Positions 43,209-52,118 of a stretch of 54,373 nt of DNA are shown here, piece by piece (within the stretch, counting starts at the first letter, position 1; each line of letters opens with the position of its first letter). The position numbers and the translations under genes were made by a program. Source of the stretch: Clostridia bacterium (lineage in GTDB: Bacteria > Bacillota > Clostridia > Oscillospirales > CAG-272); the NCBI GenBank assembly GCA_017444735.1, contig JAFSWB010000025.1, forward strand, positions 1-54,373. Direction: 5' to 3'. The notes beneath the pieces were generated by a model. That model saw only the letters and a program-made list of their open reading frames with translations. It was not told the DNA's origin and ran no database searches.

Positions 43209-43486
43209 AGATAAACCGAAAGAGTTATGATTTGAAGATCAACGGGAAGTCTGTCCCCGTTCCTTCGAAAGAATTCGAACTGCTTTATTTCCTTGCGCTG
43301 AACGCCGGCAAAGCGTTCACCCGGGATCAACTGCTCGACAGGGTATGGGGATTCGACTATCTCGGAAATTCCCGCACGGTCGACGTTCACATCAAGCGGC
43401 TCAGAGAAAAGCTGAAGGACGCTTCGGATAAATGGTGCATAAAAACCGTTTTCGGAGTCGGGTATAAATTTGAACTGTTATCGTGA
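43204..43486 (+). pseudogene. Response-regulator C-terminal fragment (OmpR/PhoB type)
   Basis: About 93 codons encode a complete winged-helix effector domain: PSKEFELLYFLALNAGKAFT, RDQLLDRVWGFDY and RTVDVHIKRLREKL, ending FGVGYKFELLS. The receiver domain is missing. Sequence starts at IEINRKSYDL, normally the linker after the receiver, exactly where the aldo/keto reductase fragment stops. An out-of-frame ATG at 43148 could open this frame but has no ribosome site. Probably not functional. Confidence 0.8.
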
Positions 43487-43524
43487 AACAATCATTATTT
43501 ACAGTATTATTCGGAGGATCATTT

Positions 43525-46329
43525 ATGAAAAAGATGCTGATATCAATCATACTGGCGCTTATTACGGCAATCGGTATGATCTCCTCTCCTTCACCAGCAG
43601 GCGCGGATTCTTCAACTGTTCCGCCGAAAGTATTGGTAGCTTATTTTTCCTGTACCGGAGGGACGCAAAAAATTGCGGGGTATATTGCCGAAACACTGAA
43701 CGCGGCGTTATACGGGATAAATCCCGAAGCGCCGTATACTTCGGAAGATTTGAACTACAGCGACGGTTCTGCCCGCGCGGCCCGCGAGCAGAATGATCCG
43801 AATGCCCGACCGCAGATAAGCGGGAGGGTTGAGGATTTCGATGATTACGACGTCATATTCATCGGTTACCCCATCTGGTTCGGACAGGCGCCGAAAATCA
43901 TGTATACCTTTGTTGAAAGCTATGATTTCTCCGGCAAAACGGTCATCCCCTTCTGCACGTCAGGCAGCAGCGGTATCGGGTCCAGCGCGGCGAACCTCAG
44001 CGGAAGTACGGTCGATGCGATTTGGCAGACGGGCGCCCGATTCAGCGCCGACGCGTCAAAAACTTCTGTCGCAAATTGGGTAAACGGACTCGAATTTCCG
44101 TCTGTCGCTTCCGGTCATGACTGTCCGTCTGCGCACCTGAAGGATGTGGACGCCGACGCGTGGTATCACGAGTATGTGGATTATGTGGTCGGGAAGGGTC
44201 TGATGAAGGGAACGGCGGCGGATAAGTTCGACCCCGGCGTTACCACCACAAGGGCAATGATCGTGACGATCCTTTATCGTCTGGAGAATGAGCCTGCTGT
44301 CAGCGGCACAAGTCCCTTTGACGACGTGGCTGCCGGACAGTGGTATACCGAGGCCGTAATCTGGGCAAACGCCAACGGCATAGTAAAAGGCTACGGAGAC
44401 GGCGGATTCGGACCGATGGACATCATTACCCGCGAACAGTTTGCCGCAATTTTGTATCGCTGTTCCGAATTCAAGGGCTATGACGTGAACAAGGCGGCTG
44501 ACCTCTCCCGTTATACCGACTCATCCGCTGTCAGCGAATGGGCGCTCGCCCCCATGAAGTGGGCAAACGCCGAAAATATCATTACGGGGCGCACGGCGAC
44601 CGCTCTCGTACCCGGCGGAGAAGCTACCCGCGCGGAAGCGGCGGCGATTTTCACGCGATTTTCCGATTTGATCGCGGAGGATCCGTACGAGGACCTCATT
44701 GGAACGATAAGGCTCGAAACGGAGACCGGACGGGATGTGGAGTCGAAGAAGGAATACATCGGAACGACGTTTTCACTTTCCGCTCCCGACGGACGCGGGA
44801 TCACGTATGACGAGATCAGCATCAGAGGCAGGGGGCAGGCGAGCTGGGGACTTGAAAAGAAGTCGTACAAGCTGAAATTCCCGGAGAAGGTCTGCCTTAT
44901 GGATGACTCGGGGAGCGGCGTGAAGGCGAAGGACTGGACGCTCATCGCCTGTCACTCCGACAAGTCGCTCATACGGAACTATCTCGGCTTTAAGCTGGCG
45001 TCAAAGCTCGACGGTATCGAATGGACGCCGTACGGCGAACTCGTCCACGTATACCTCAACGGCGAGTACAGGGGAGTTTATCTTCTTTCCGAACACGTTG
45101 AGGTCGCTAAGGGAAGGGTCGACATCAAGGACGGGACGAAAGACAACATCGGATTCCTCATCGAGTACGATTCTTGGGCGACGGGCGACTATAACAGCGA
45201 TATGTTCTCCTCATCGGGGATCAAATACTCGGTCCAGAGCGATTTCGGGAACACCGATCAGGTGATCGCGATGAAGTGTCACCTCGAGACGGTCTTTAAC
45301 GCCGTCAGGGAAGGCGACAGGGAGAAGATTGAACGACTCGTCGACCTCAGGTCCGCAATCGATATTTACCTTATCAACGAGGTTTATCGGAACAACGACG
45401 TCGACTGGTCTTCATTCTTTATGTATTTCAAGGAGCCGCAGGGAAAGCTGTTCTTCGGCCCGGTCTGGGATCTGAACCTCGCGTTCGGAAATTCGTCGGA
45501 GCAGACGTCGACGTCCGGTCTCGCCGTCGGTCATATAATTTCAACTACCGGTAAGTATAAGGGTATCAGGAACGAATGGCTCGCCGCTTTCCTCTCGAAC
45601 GAGTGGTTCAGGGAAATGGCGGCGGAGAGATGGAAAGAAATAAAGGACGCCCTGAGATCGACGGCGGCGGCTGAGATCGCGGGCGTAAAAGCGAAGATCG
45701 CCGATCTCGAACGCAACTTTACGGTATGGGATGTCCTCAACACCGCGCTCGGTCAGGAGCCGGCGGAAACGCTTCGTTTCAAGTCGTGTCTTGAAAACGT
45801 CGGATACGTCGAAAACTGGCTGAACTCACGTATCGACTGGCTCGACGGATACTATTCGTCGGACGCGTTCATAAAGGGCTACCCCGCCGACAGGACGAAG
45901 ATCGATCCCGGAGCGATCGGTAACACGGATCCCGTCGAGGCGCACGACAGATGGGTTATTCCCGACTGGTTCGGGGGAGAAAAAGAAGTTCAGTATATGG
46001 TCGACAACATCGAGATCCTTTGCGGTATCACGCGCGGAAGAATCGAGGTGAAGCTCGGCGGGTACGGTACGATGACCGCGGCGAACGTGACGACGGTCGT
46101 TCTCGGAGAGACGATGAACGCCGACACCGAAAGATACGAGATGTTCTTCGACGAGGACGAATTCGAGGACGCGCGGGAACAGTACCACGGTCTCGGAAAC
46201 GGACAGTCGATAATCTTCGAGCTGAAAACCGGGATCAGGGATAAGATTACCGGCGACGAATCGACGCTCATGAAGGTAAAGTATACGTTTACGAAGGATC
46301 TGTCCCTGAACGGGAGATTCGGAGAATAA
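43525..46329 (+). CDS. Exported flavodoxin-SLH-CotH kinase composite protein
   Basis: A 934-residue exported protein. There is a signal peptide (1-32, MKKMLISIILALITAIGMIS). A flavodoxin-4 like domain (about 37-190) has the FMN phosphate loop FSCTGGTQKIA and the IFIGYPIWFGQAPK and PFCTSGSSGIGSS motifs. Three SLH domains follow (about 205-388; DVDADAWYHEYVDYVVGKGL is the first). A CotH-kinase domain (about 393-775) has RGRGQASWGLEKKSYKLKF, YLNGEYRGVYLLSEH and FFGPVWDLNLAFGN. A C-terminal beta-rich tail follows. CotH proteins phosphorylate secreted proteins in spore coats, and related domains occur in surface proteins. GGAGG precedes the ATG. Codon choice in the first 390 codons looks different from the CotH part, suggesting gene fusion after transfer. 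Confidence 0.87.
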   Translation: MKKMLISIILALITAIGMISSPSPAGADSSTVPPKVLVAYFSCTGGTQKIAGYIAETLNAALYGINPEAPYTSEDLNYSDGSARAAREQNDPNARPQISGRVEDFDDYDVIFIGYPIWFGQAPKIMYTFVESYDFSGKTVIPFCTSGSSGIGSSAANLSGSTVDAIWQTGARFSADASKTSVANWVNGLEFPSVASGHDCPSAHLKDVDADAWYHEYVDYVVGKGLMKGTAADKFDPGVTTTRAMIVTILYRLENEPAVSGTSPFDDVAAGQWYTEAVIWANANGIVKGYGDGGFGPMDIITREQFAAILYRCSEFKGYDVNKAADLSRYTDSSAVSEWALAPMKWANAENIITGRTATALVPGGEATRAEAAAIFTRFSDLIAEDPYEDLIGTIRLETETGRDVESKKEYIGTTFSLSAPDGRGITYDEISIRGRGQASWGLEKKSYKLKFPEKVCLMDDSGSGVKAKDWTLIACHSDKSLIRNYLGFKLASKLDGIEWTPYGELVHVYLNGEYRGVYLLSEHVEVAKGRVDIKDGTKDNIGFLIEYDSWATGDYNSDMFSSSGIKYSVQSDFGNTDQVIAMKCHLETVFNAVREGDREKIERLVDLRSAIDIYLINEVYRNNDVDWSSFFMYFKEPQGKLFFGPVWDLNLAFGNSSEQTSTSGLAVGHIISTTGKYKGIRNEWLAAFLSNEWFREMAAERWKEIKDALRSTAAAEIAGVKAKIADLERNFTVWDVLNTALGQEPAETLRFKSCLENVGYVENWLNSRIDWLDGYYSSDAFIKGYPADRTKIDPGAIGNTDPVEAHDRWVIPDWFGGEKEVQYMVDNIEILCGITRGRIEVKLGGYGTMTAANVTTVVLGETMNADTERYEMFFDEDEFEDAREQYHGLGNGQSIIFELKTGIRDKITGDESTLMKVKYTFTKDLSLNGRFGE

Positions 46330-46335
46330 AGAAAA

Positions 46336-46373
46336 GTCCGTCCCGATCGGTTGAAAAGCCGGTCGGGACGGAC
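46336..46373 (+). terminator. Terminator-like stem after the CotH gene
   Basis: GTCCGTCCCGATCGG and CCGGTCGGGACGGAC pair around an eight-base loop. The following T-content is modest. Confidence 0.65.
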
Positions 46374-46415
46374 AGTTCGTTCTTTGACAATTTCCGAAAA
46401 AAATAAAAAAATCTC

Positions 46416-46444
46416 TTGACAGGGAAGAAAATGCGGTATATAAT
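46416..46444 (+). promoter_or_regulatory. lexA promoter
   Basis: TTGACA, 17 bases, TATAAT. Confidence 0.88.
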
Positions 46445-46457
46445 AGATTTCACAAAA

Positions 46458-46473
46458 CGGAACAAAAGTTCCG
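46458..46473 (+). promoter_or_regulatory. LexA operator (SOS box)
   Basis: CGGAACAAAAGTTCCG holds the GAAC-N4-GTTC core of the Gram-positive SOS box in a longer perfect palindrome, between the -10 and the lexA start. It indicates autorepression. Confidence 0.78.
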
Positions 46474-46494
46474 AAAAAGGATCGGGAGGCGGAA

Positions 46495-47091
46495 ATGAGG
46501 AGCAAAGACCCCGTAAATTACGGCAAAATAACCGACTTCATCAACCGTTTCGCCGACCGGTTCGGCTATTCTCCGTCGATGACGGAGATCTCCGAAGGGA
46601 CGGGGATCCCGAAGACGACGGTCCATCGGTACATCGCCGAGATGAGGGAAAAGGGCGAGCTTGAGCTGACCGGTCACCGGACGCTGAACGTCGCGGGAAC
46701 GCGGCGGGACGCGGTGCGCGTCCCGGTGCTCGGCGCGGTCTCCTGCGGCGTTCCGAAGTTCGCCGAGGAGAACATCGAGGAATACGTCCGTCTTCCCGCG
46801 TCGCTGTTCGGCGACGGCGACTTCTTCATCCTCCGCGCGTCGGGCGACAGTATGATCGGCGCGGGGATCGACGACGGAGATCTTGTACTTGTAAAGCGGC
46901 AGGACCGAGCGAGGGCGGGGCAGATCGTCGTGGCTCTCACGGGCGACGAGGCGACGCTCAAGCGGTTTTACCCGGAGCCGGAAAGGCGGCGCGTCCGCCT
47001 TCACCCGGAGAATCCGGAGCTTGAAGATATATACGTTGACGATTGTCTGGTGCAGGGGGTCGCCGTCAAGGTGATCAAGGACGTGGTATAA
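46495..47091 (+). CDS. lexA: SOS repressor LexA
   Basis: A 198-residue repressor. The N-terminal winged HTH is about residues 10-60 (SMTEISEGTGIPKTTVHRYI). The S24 autoprotease domain has catalytic Ser119 (in SGDSM) and Lys156 (in EATLKRF), at the same numbers as E. coli LexA. The self-cleavage bond is Cys84-Gly85 (AVSCGVP), whereas LexA normally has Ala-Gly; Cys-Gly is what UmuD uses. GGGAGG lies upstream of the ATG. A DUF551-like gene follows 12 bases later in the same unit. Confidence 0.96.
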   Translation: MRSKDPVNYGKITDFINRFADRFGYSPSMTEISEGTGIPKTTVHRYIAEMREKGELELTGHRTLNVAGTRRDAVRVPVLGAVSCGVPKFAEENIEEYVRLPASLFGDGDFFILRASGDSMIGAGIDDGDLVLVKRQDRARAGQIVVALTGDEATLKRFYPEPERRRVRLHPENPELEDIYVDDCLVQGVAVKVIKDVV

Positions 47092-47103
47092 AAGGAGGAT
47101 AAG

Positions 47104-47400
47104 ATGAATAACGAATTTGCACGCGGATTCGCCGAGGGACGGCTGTCGACTCAGCCGAAATGGATAAACGTAAAGGACCGTATGCCGGATAAGGACGGCG
47201 TCTACTACACGATTACGGAGCTCCAGCGCGACGTTCCGTTCGCAAGAAAGGGAACGATAAGCATCGACGTCACCGTCGACCTCATCGACGGGAAGTGGTG
47301 GCAGCGAGACGACACGTGGAAGGTGATCTACTGGGCGGAGCCGATCCGCCTCGACGTCCCCGCCGAATTCGTCGGGAGGCCCCGTCTCTGCGCGATTTGA
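47104..47400 (+). CDS. Small DUF551-like protein in the lexA operon
   Basis: A 98-residue protein. WINVKDRMPDKDGVYYTI near the N-terminus and DTWKVIYWAEPIRLDVP near the end fit the DUF551 pattern (WI-x-V-x-x-R-x-P then WMPLPEPP-type end), most often seen in phage and mobile genes. The function is unknown. AAAGGAGG precedes the ATG. Since it sits 12 bases behind lexA and shares its terminator, it should be DNA-damage inducible. The assignment to DUF551 is probable, not certain. Confidence 0.7.
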   Translation: MNNEFARGFAEGRLSTQPKWINVKDRMPDKDGVYYTITELQRDVPFARKGTISIDVTVDLIDGKWWQRDDTWKVIYWAEPIRLDVPAEFVGRPRLCAI

Positions 47401-47445
47401 AAAAAAAAGCGGTGTGATCCCGACCGGGATCACACCGCTTTTTTA
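47401..47445. terminator. Bidirectional terminator
   Basis: GCGGTGTGATCCCG and CGGGATCACACCGC form a perfect 14-bp stem between A8 and T6 tracts. It serves the lexA unit and the convergent sensor gene. Confidence 0.95.
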
Positions 47446-50400
47446 TTCGTCATTCTTTTCTTTGATATTTTCAATGTTTTCCGTGCTTCCGCCGCCGGTG
47501 TCGTCCGGATCGCGGAACTCGCCCTTTTCGACAAGTCTCAGGAACGCGTCGACGACGTCCGACGCGAGCTGCTGACCGGAAACCTCTTTGATGATCGAAA
47601 CGACCTTGTCGAAATTCATGCGATTCCGGTACGGACGGTTCGAGTACATCGCGTCGAAGCAGTCGGCGACGGCGATGATCTGCGCGACCCGCGGGATCTC
47701 GTCGCCCTTGAGGTGACCCGGGTATCCGCGTCCGTCGGGACGCTCGTGATGCGCCTGAGCGCCCGTTGCGAGCTCCGGCATGATGTGGATCTCCTTGAGC
47801 GCGTCGTATCCGAGCGAGGTGTGTAACTTAATGATCTCATATTCGTCGTCCGTCAGTTTGCCGGGCTTGTTGAGCACCTCCGGGGGAACGCCGATCTTTC
47901 CGATATCGTGGAGAAGGGCGATGCGGTGGAATTTTTCGATCGTCTCGTCGTCGTATCCGAGTTCTTTTGCCAGCATACTCGTATATTTTGCGACGCGGAA
48001 TGAATGACCGTTCGTATATTTGTCCTTCATATCGATGACCTTCGCGAACGCTTCCGTGATCTCGCTGATCAGGGTCATCGTCTCCTTGTGTTTCTTTTCG
48101 AGCTTCCTGATCCTCGCGCGCACGTAACGGCGGACCGCCTCTTCGAGCGCGAAAAGGATCAGCAGCGAGACGAGGATCATGAACCAGAGATTTTCATACA
48201 GCTTCTTCTCTTTTGTGATCACAAAGCTGAACTCCTTGTTCCCCTGACCCATCGAATCCTTGATTTCGAGGATGAAACGGTACGTACCGCCGCGGAGGTT
48301 CGTGTAGTCAACGGGAACGAGGTCGCTTCGCGAGACGGTCGTCATTTCCTGGTCGAAGCCGTCGAGCTGATAGCTGATCTGCGGGTTTATAAGCGAGTAG
48401 TTGTATACGAAGCTGAAGACCGTCAGCTTTTTCGTGCTTGACGGAATGACGAAGGAGCCGTTCTCATTCGGGTAGATGTTCTCGCCGTCGGCTTCCACAA
48501 ACGGCACCGCGGCTTTCAGATTGCTGACGCTCTCGAACCGACGCTCTATATTCACCTTGACAACGCCCGTCGTTCCGGCGATATAAAGGTCGCCGTCATC
48601 GGTCAGCTCGCTGTAGGAATTCGCGGTGGTTATGCAGGAAAGACCGTTGTCCCTGCCGTAGAACACCGGGGAGATCGCGCCGTTCGCCTCCAATTCCTCG
48701 CACGGAGAAACGTAGATGCCGTTTCCGGCGAGGATCCAGACGTCGCCTCGGCTGTTTTCGTACAGGTCGAAGTTGTTAGGATACGGAAAATTCCTCACCG
48801 TCTCGACGCGGTAATCGGAATCCATAAATGAAACGGAATTCGCCGTGATGATCCAGAACAGGCCCCGGTCGGGATCGCGTTTGATCCTCATTACTACCTC
48901 GGAGCCGAGTCCGTCGTTCACGCCGATATGACGGGTCCCCTCGTTTCCGATGATATAGATCCCTCCGCCGTCGGAGCCGAGGATCATATCGTCGTGAGCG
49001 CCCTCCGTAACGGTGAGGATCTCGGTGTTGACGATCCCCGACCCGGCGCTGTAGCTTTTCGTGACGCGGTCGCCCTCTATCAGGCTGATCCCGCCCGTGT
49101 TTGCGACCATAATAACGCCGTCGGAGCGTTCGCTGACCACGCGGACGCGGTCGGACAGCAGACCGTCGTCAACGGTAAAAGCGGTGATCTCTCCGTGATC
49201 GTAACGGAGCAGACCGTGCCTGCGCCAGGTTGAGATCCAGACCCTTCCCCGGCTGTCCCTGATTATCGAACGGATGCGGACGCCGTCGAGGAATTCAAGC
49301 AGATCGGACGCGTTGAGATCGACGCCGGACGCGGTGACCGCGCGGGTCAGAGGCATTTTTTCAACTCTCTTTCCGTCTTCGATGACGATGAGACCGGAAT
49401 CCGTCGCAATGAAAAGCTGATCGCCGTTCATACAGGTCGCGTTGACGACGGAAGCCGGCAGATCGTATCGCTCGAAGATATCGGAGAATTGATTCGGAAC
49501 GACCTTCATAACGCCCTGACGGGTGGACACGAACCAGAGGTTGCCCTCGTAGTCGGTCATCACGTGGCTGACCGAGTTGTCCATCGGGACGTTTTCAAGC
49601 AGGTGGAAACCCGACTCGTTGATATTGCCGATACCGTTTCCGGCGCAGATCCATATCTGCCCGTCGATATATTCAAACCGTTCCACAAGAGAGAGCGGCG
49701 CGATGTCCCTTACAATAAGATCGTCGAAGTTATTTTTCAGCGTCCCGTAATAAACCTCGGAGTCCTCCGTCCCGAGATAGACGGCGCCGGGGACGACCGG
49801 GTCGGGAAGAATGCCGATCACGCCCCCGACGCTGCAGTCGTCCGCGCCGATAAACGTCTCGGTTTCCCCGTCGCGGAGACTGAAAAGATCGCCGTTCTGC
49901 GTCAGGCCGTAAATCAAGCCGTCCGGCCCTATGCGTATATCGTGGATGTACGTGTCTTTGATTCCCGGCTCGCGGATCGCTTTAAGATCGCGGTCTTTGT
50001 CTATGGTACATATCCCCGACGTGGTCGCAACGTAGATAATACCGTTTTTGTCCTCGGTGATGGCGCGGACGCTCGAAGAACCGAGGCCGTCCCGGATATC
50101 CCAGATGCGGAATTCACCGCGCTCCATGACCGCGACGCCGTTGGCGTTGGTGCCGATCCACAGTCTGTCGCCGCTGTCGACAAAAAGACTTGTAACGCTG
50201 GTAATACCGCCGGTCGAATCCATACGCTCGAACGTATTCCCGTCGTAGCGGATCAGTCCCGCGTAGCTTCCGATCCAGATAAAGCCGTCGTTCGTCTCCG
50301 CGATGGCGTTGGCTTCGGACGTCGGCAGTCCGTTCGTGATATCGTAAAGCACGGCTGAAAAGCCCTCGCTGAGCCCGGTGGGGTCGACAGAGAGCGCCTT

Positions 50401-50556
50401 GTTGATATTGCCCGACGCGTTTTCCGCCGTCGGTCCGTCGCCCGGATCGGCGAAGCAGACGCCTGACAGCTGAAGAACGGTCAGCGCCGATAACGCCGCG
50501 CACAGGAAAACGATAATACTCTTTTTCTTTTTTTCTCCGAAAAATCTGACGCGCAT
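47443..50556 (-). CDS. Beta-propeller sensor with HD-GYP c-di-GMP phosphodiesterase domain
   Basis: A 1037-residue membrane sensor. An N-terminal helix (about 12-36) is followed by an extracytoplasmic two-component-regulator propeller (about 60-700). Many Reg_prop blades are present, such as GFIWIGSYAGLIRYDG, RLWIGTNANGVAV and NLWFVSTRQGVMKV. Then come a Y_Y_Y domain (about 720-785, FSFVYNYSLINPQISYQLDG), a membrane helix near 795 and a short coiled coil. The HD-GYP domain carries HDIGKIGVP (near 880) and HHERPDGRGYP (near 937). It would hydrolyse cyclic di-GMP or related dinucleotides in response to an external ligand. ATG 50556 with AAAGGA is preferred over an Arg-rich extension. It lies 14 bases after the C_GCAxxG gene. 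Confidence 0.93.
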   Translation of the reverse strand: MRVRFFGEKKKKSIIVFLCAALSALTVLQLSGVCFADPGDGPTAENASGNINKALSVDPTGLSEGFSAVLYDITNGLPTSEANAIAETNDGFIWIGSYAGLIRYDGNTFERMDSTGGITSVTSLFVDSGDRLWIGTNANGVAVMERGEFRIWDIRDGLGSSSVRAITEDKNGIIYVATTSGICTIDKDRDLKAIREPGIKDTYIHDIRIGPDGLIYGLTQNGDLFSLRDGETETFIGADDCSVGGVIGILPDPVVPGAVYLGTEDSEVYYGTLKNNFDDLIVRDIAPLSLVERFEYIDGQIWICAGNGIGNINESGFHLLENVPMDNSVSHVMTDYEGNLWFVSTRQGVMKVVPNQFSDIFERYDLPASVVNATCMNGDQLFIATDSGLIVIEDGKRVEKMPLTRAVTASGVDLNASDLLEFLDGVRIRSIIRDSRGRVWISTWRRHGLLRYDHGEITAFTVDDGLLSDRVRVVSERSDGVIMVANTGGISLIEGDRVTKSYSAGSGIVNTEILTVTEGAHDDMILGSDGGGIYIIGNEGTRHIGVNDGLGSEVVMRIKRDPDRGLFWIITANSVSFMDSDYRVETVRNFPYPNNFDLYENSRGDVWILAGNGIYVSPCEELEANGAISPVFYGRDNGLSCITTANSYSELTDDGDLYIAGTTGVVKVNIERRFESVSNLKAAVPFVEADGENIYPNENGSFVIPSSTKKLTVFSFVYNYSLINPQISYQLDGFDQEMTTVSRSDLVPVDYTNLRGGTYRFILEIKDSMGQGNKEFSFVITKEKKLYENLWFMILVSLLILFALEEAVRRYVRARIRKLEKKHKETMTLISEITEAFAKVIDMKDKYTNGHSFRVAKYTSMLAKELGYDDETIEKFHRIALLHDIGKIGVPPEVLNKPGKLTDDEYEIIKLHTSLGYDALKEIHIMPELATGAQAHHERPDGRGYPGHLKGDEIPRVAQIIAVADCFDAMYSNRPYRNRMNFDKVVSIIKEVSGQQLASDVVDAFLRLVEKGEFRDPDDTGGGSTENIENIKEKNDE

Positions 50557-50570
50557 TTTATTTTCCTTTA

Positions 50571-51026
50571 TTATTCCCGACCGATCATCCCGTCGGCGAT
50601 CTCGGCCGCGCGGCGGATGAGAGCGGGACACGGTCTTTTTTTGTAAAACTCCGGCGTGCGGGGCTCCGGATCGCCTCCGACGGCGACGGTCGCTCCGGCC
50701 CCGGCGAGCAGCTCGCGGCATACGATCGAACCGAACTCCTCCGAGAAACGGCGGGCGAATTCGCGCACCGTTTCGTAGTGGCGCTTTTTTTCTTCGGGAA
50801 CTCCGGGCTCGGAATAGCCCCTGACCGCGCCGAGAACGAGAAGCGCGCCGCTTACCGCCCCGCAGACCTCGCGGAGCCGTCCCATACCGCCTCCGAACGA
50901 TGAGGCGAGTCTTGCCGCCTCCTCCGTTTCAAGGCCGGTCACGTCGGAAAACGCGCAGAAAACCGCCTGCGCGCAGTTATACCCCTCGTAAAACAGTTTT
51001 TCCGCCCTGTCTCCTCTTTCGCTCAT
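50571..51026 (-). CDS. C_GCAxxG_C_C family redox protein
   Basis: A 151-residue protein with the C-x(n)-GCAxxG-C-C cysteine pattern: Cys18 and Cys24 (NCAQAVFCAF), Cys55 (GGGMGRLREVCGAVSG), Cys103 (SIVCRELL) and Cys133 (CPALI). The family is common in anaerobes and is thought to bind a metal or take part in electron transfer; its function is not established. GGGAGGG precedes the ATG. It is 14 bases upstream of the HD-GYP sensor gene and probably co-transcribed with it. Confidence 0.9.
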   Translation of the reverse strand: MSERGDRAEKLFYEGYNCAQAVFCAFSDVTGLETEEAARLASSFGGGMGRLREVCGAVSGALLVLGAVRGYSEPGVPEEKKRHYETVREFARRFSEEFGSIVCRELLAGAGATVAVGGDPEPRTPEFYKKRPCPALIRRAAEIADGMIGRE

Positions 51027-51038
51027 ACGGTCCCTCCC

Positions 51039-51073
51039 GAAAAAGACCGGCGGTCATCTCAAACCGCCGGTCT
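51039..51073 (-). terminator. Terminator after the GGGtGRT gene
   Basis: AGACCGGCGGT and ACCGCCGGTCT pair. On the minus strand the stem is followed by TTTTTC. The T-run abuts the ribosome site of the next gene, so read-through may couple them. Confidence 0.8.
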
Positions 51074-51084
51074 GTCTGTCATTT

Positions 51085-52104
51085 TCAGAATTTGCCCGCT
51101 TTCGCGGCTTCCTCGACGGAAACGGCGACGGAGACGGTCATACCGACCATCGGGTTGTTGCCCGCGCCGATGAGGCCCATCATTTCAACGTGAGCGGGAA
51201 CTGACGACGACCCTGCGAACTGAGCGTCGGAGTGCATCCTGCCCATCGTGTCGGTCATTCCGTAGGAAGCGGGACCCGCCGCCATGTTGTCCGGGTGAAG
51301 CGTTCTTCCCGTACCGCCGCCCGACGCGACGGAGAAGTACTTCTTGCCCGCCTCGACGCGCTCCTTCTTGTAGGTGCCGGCGACGGGGTGCTGGAATCTC
51401 GTCGGATTCGTGGAGTTTCCGGTGATCGAGACGTCCACGTTCTCGTGCCACATGATCGCGACGCCTTCCTGAACGTCGTTCGCTCCGTAGCAGTTGACCT
51501 TGGCGCGCGAGCTGTTCGGATCCTTCGAGTAGCACTTGCGGGAAATCTCCTTCAGCTCTCCCGTGAAGTAATCGTACTCGGTCTCAACGAACGTGAAGCC
51601 GTTGATGCGGGAGATGACCTGCGCGGCGTCCTTGCCGAGGCCGTTGAGGATGACGCGGAGCGGCTTCGATCTTACCTTGTTCGCCTTCTCGGCGATACCG
51701 ATCGCGCCTTCCGCGGCGGCAAACGACTCGTGACCCGCGAGGAACGCGAAGCACTCGGTGTCCTCTTCGAGGAGCATCTTGCCGAGGTTGCCGTGGCCGA
51801 GGCCAACTTTTCTTCTGTCCGCGACGGAGCCGGGGATGCAGAACGACTGGAGTCCCTCGCCGATAGCGGCGGCGGCGTCTGCGGCGCGGCGGCAGTTTTT
51901 CCTGATCGCGATAGCGGCGCCGACGGTGTACGCCCATTTTGCGTTTTCAAAGCAGATGGGCTGGATCTTCTCGATCATGTGATAGACGTCGAGTCCGGCG
52001 TCCTTCGTGATCTTTTCGGCTTCTTCGATAGAGCCGATCCCGTATTCGGCGAGCTTTGCGAGTATCTGTTTTTCTCTTCTCTCGTATGATTCGAAATTGA
52101 TCAT
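51085..52104 (-). CDS. GGGtGRT protein
   Basis: A 339-residue cytoplasmic protein of the family named for its motif, here SGGGTGRTLHPDNMA near residue 270. Other conserved parts are GLGHGNLGKMLLEEDTECF, AGHESFAAAEGAIGIAEKA and NPTRFQHPVAGTYKKE. No biochemical function is known to me. It lies 14 bases downstream of a NifU-like gene, and the two families commonly occur together, which suggests iron-sulfur or metal biology. A ribosome site (AGGGAGGATAAAGCG) precedes the ATG. Confidence 0.9.
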   Translation of the reverse strand: MINFESYERREKQILAKLAEYGIGSIEEAEKITKDAGLDVYHMIEKIQPICFENAKWAYTVGAAIAIRKNCRRAADAAAAIGEGLQSFCIPGSVADRRKVGLGHGNLGKMLLEEDTECFAFLAGHESFAAAEGAIGIAEKANKVRSKPLRVILNGLGKDAAQVISRINGFTFVETEYDYFTGELKEISRKCYSKDPNSSRAKVNCYGANDVQEGVAIMWHENVDVSITGNSTNPTRFQHPVAGTYKKERVEAGKKYFSVASGGGTGRTLHPDNMAAGPASYGMTDTMGRMHSDAQFAGSSSVPAHVEMMGLIGAGNNPMVGMTVSVAVSVEEAAKAGKF

Positions 52105-52118
52105 CGCTTTATCCTCCC

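Noticed and set aside
43148..43486. 112-residue chimeric protein from an out-of-frame ATG into the response-regulator domain
   Set aside because: No ribosome site before that ATG and its first codons are a shifted reading of the reductase fragment; treated as a scar.
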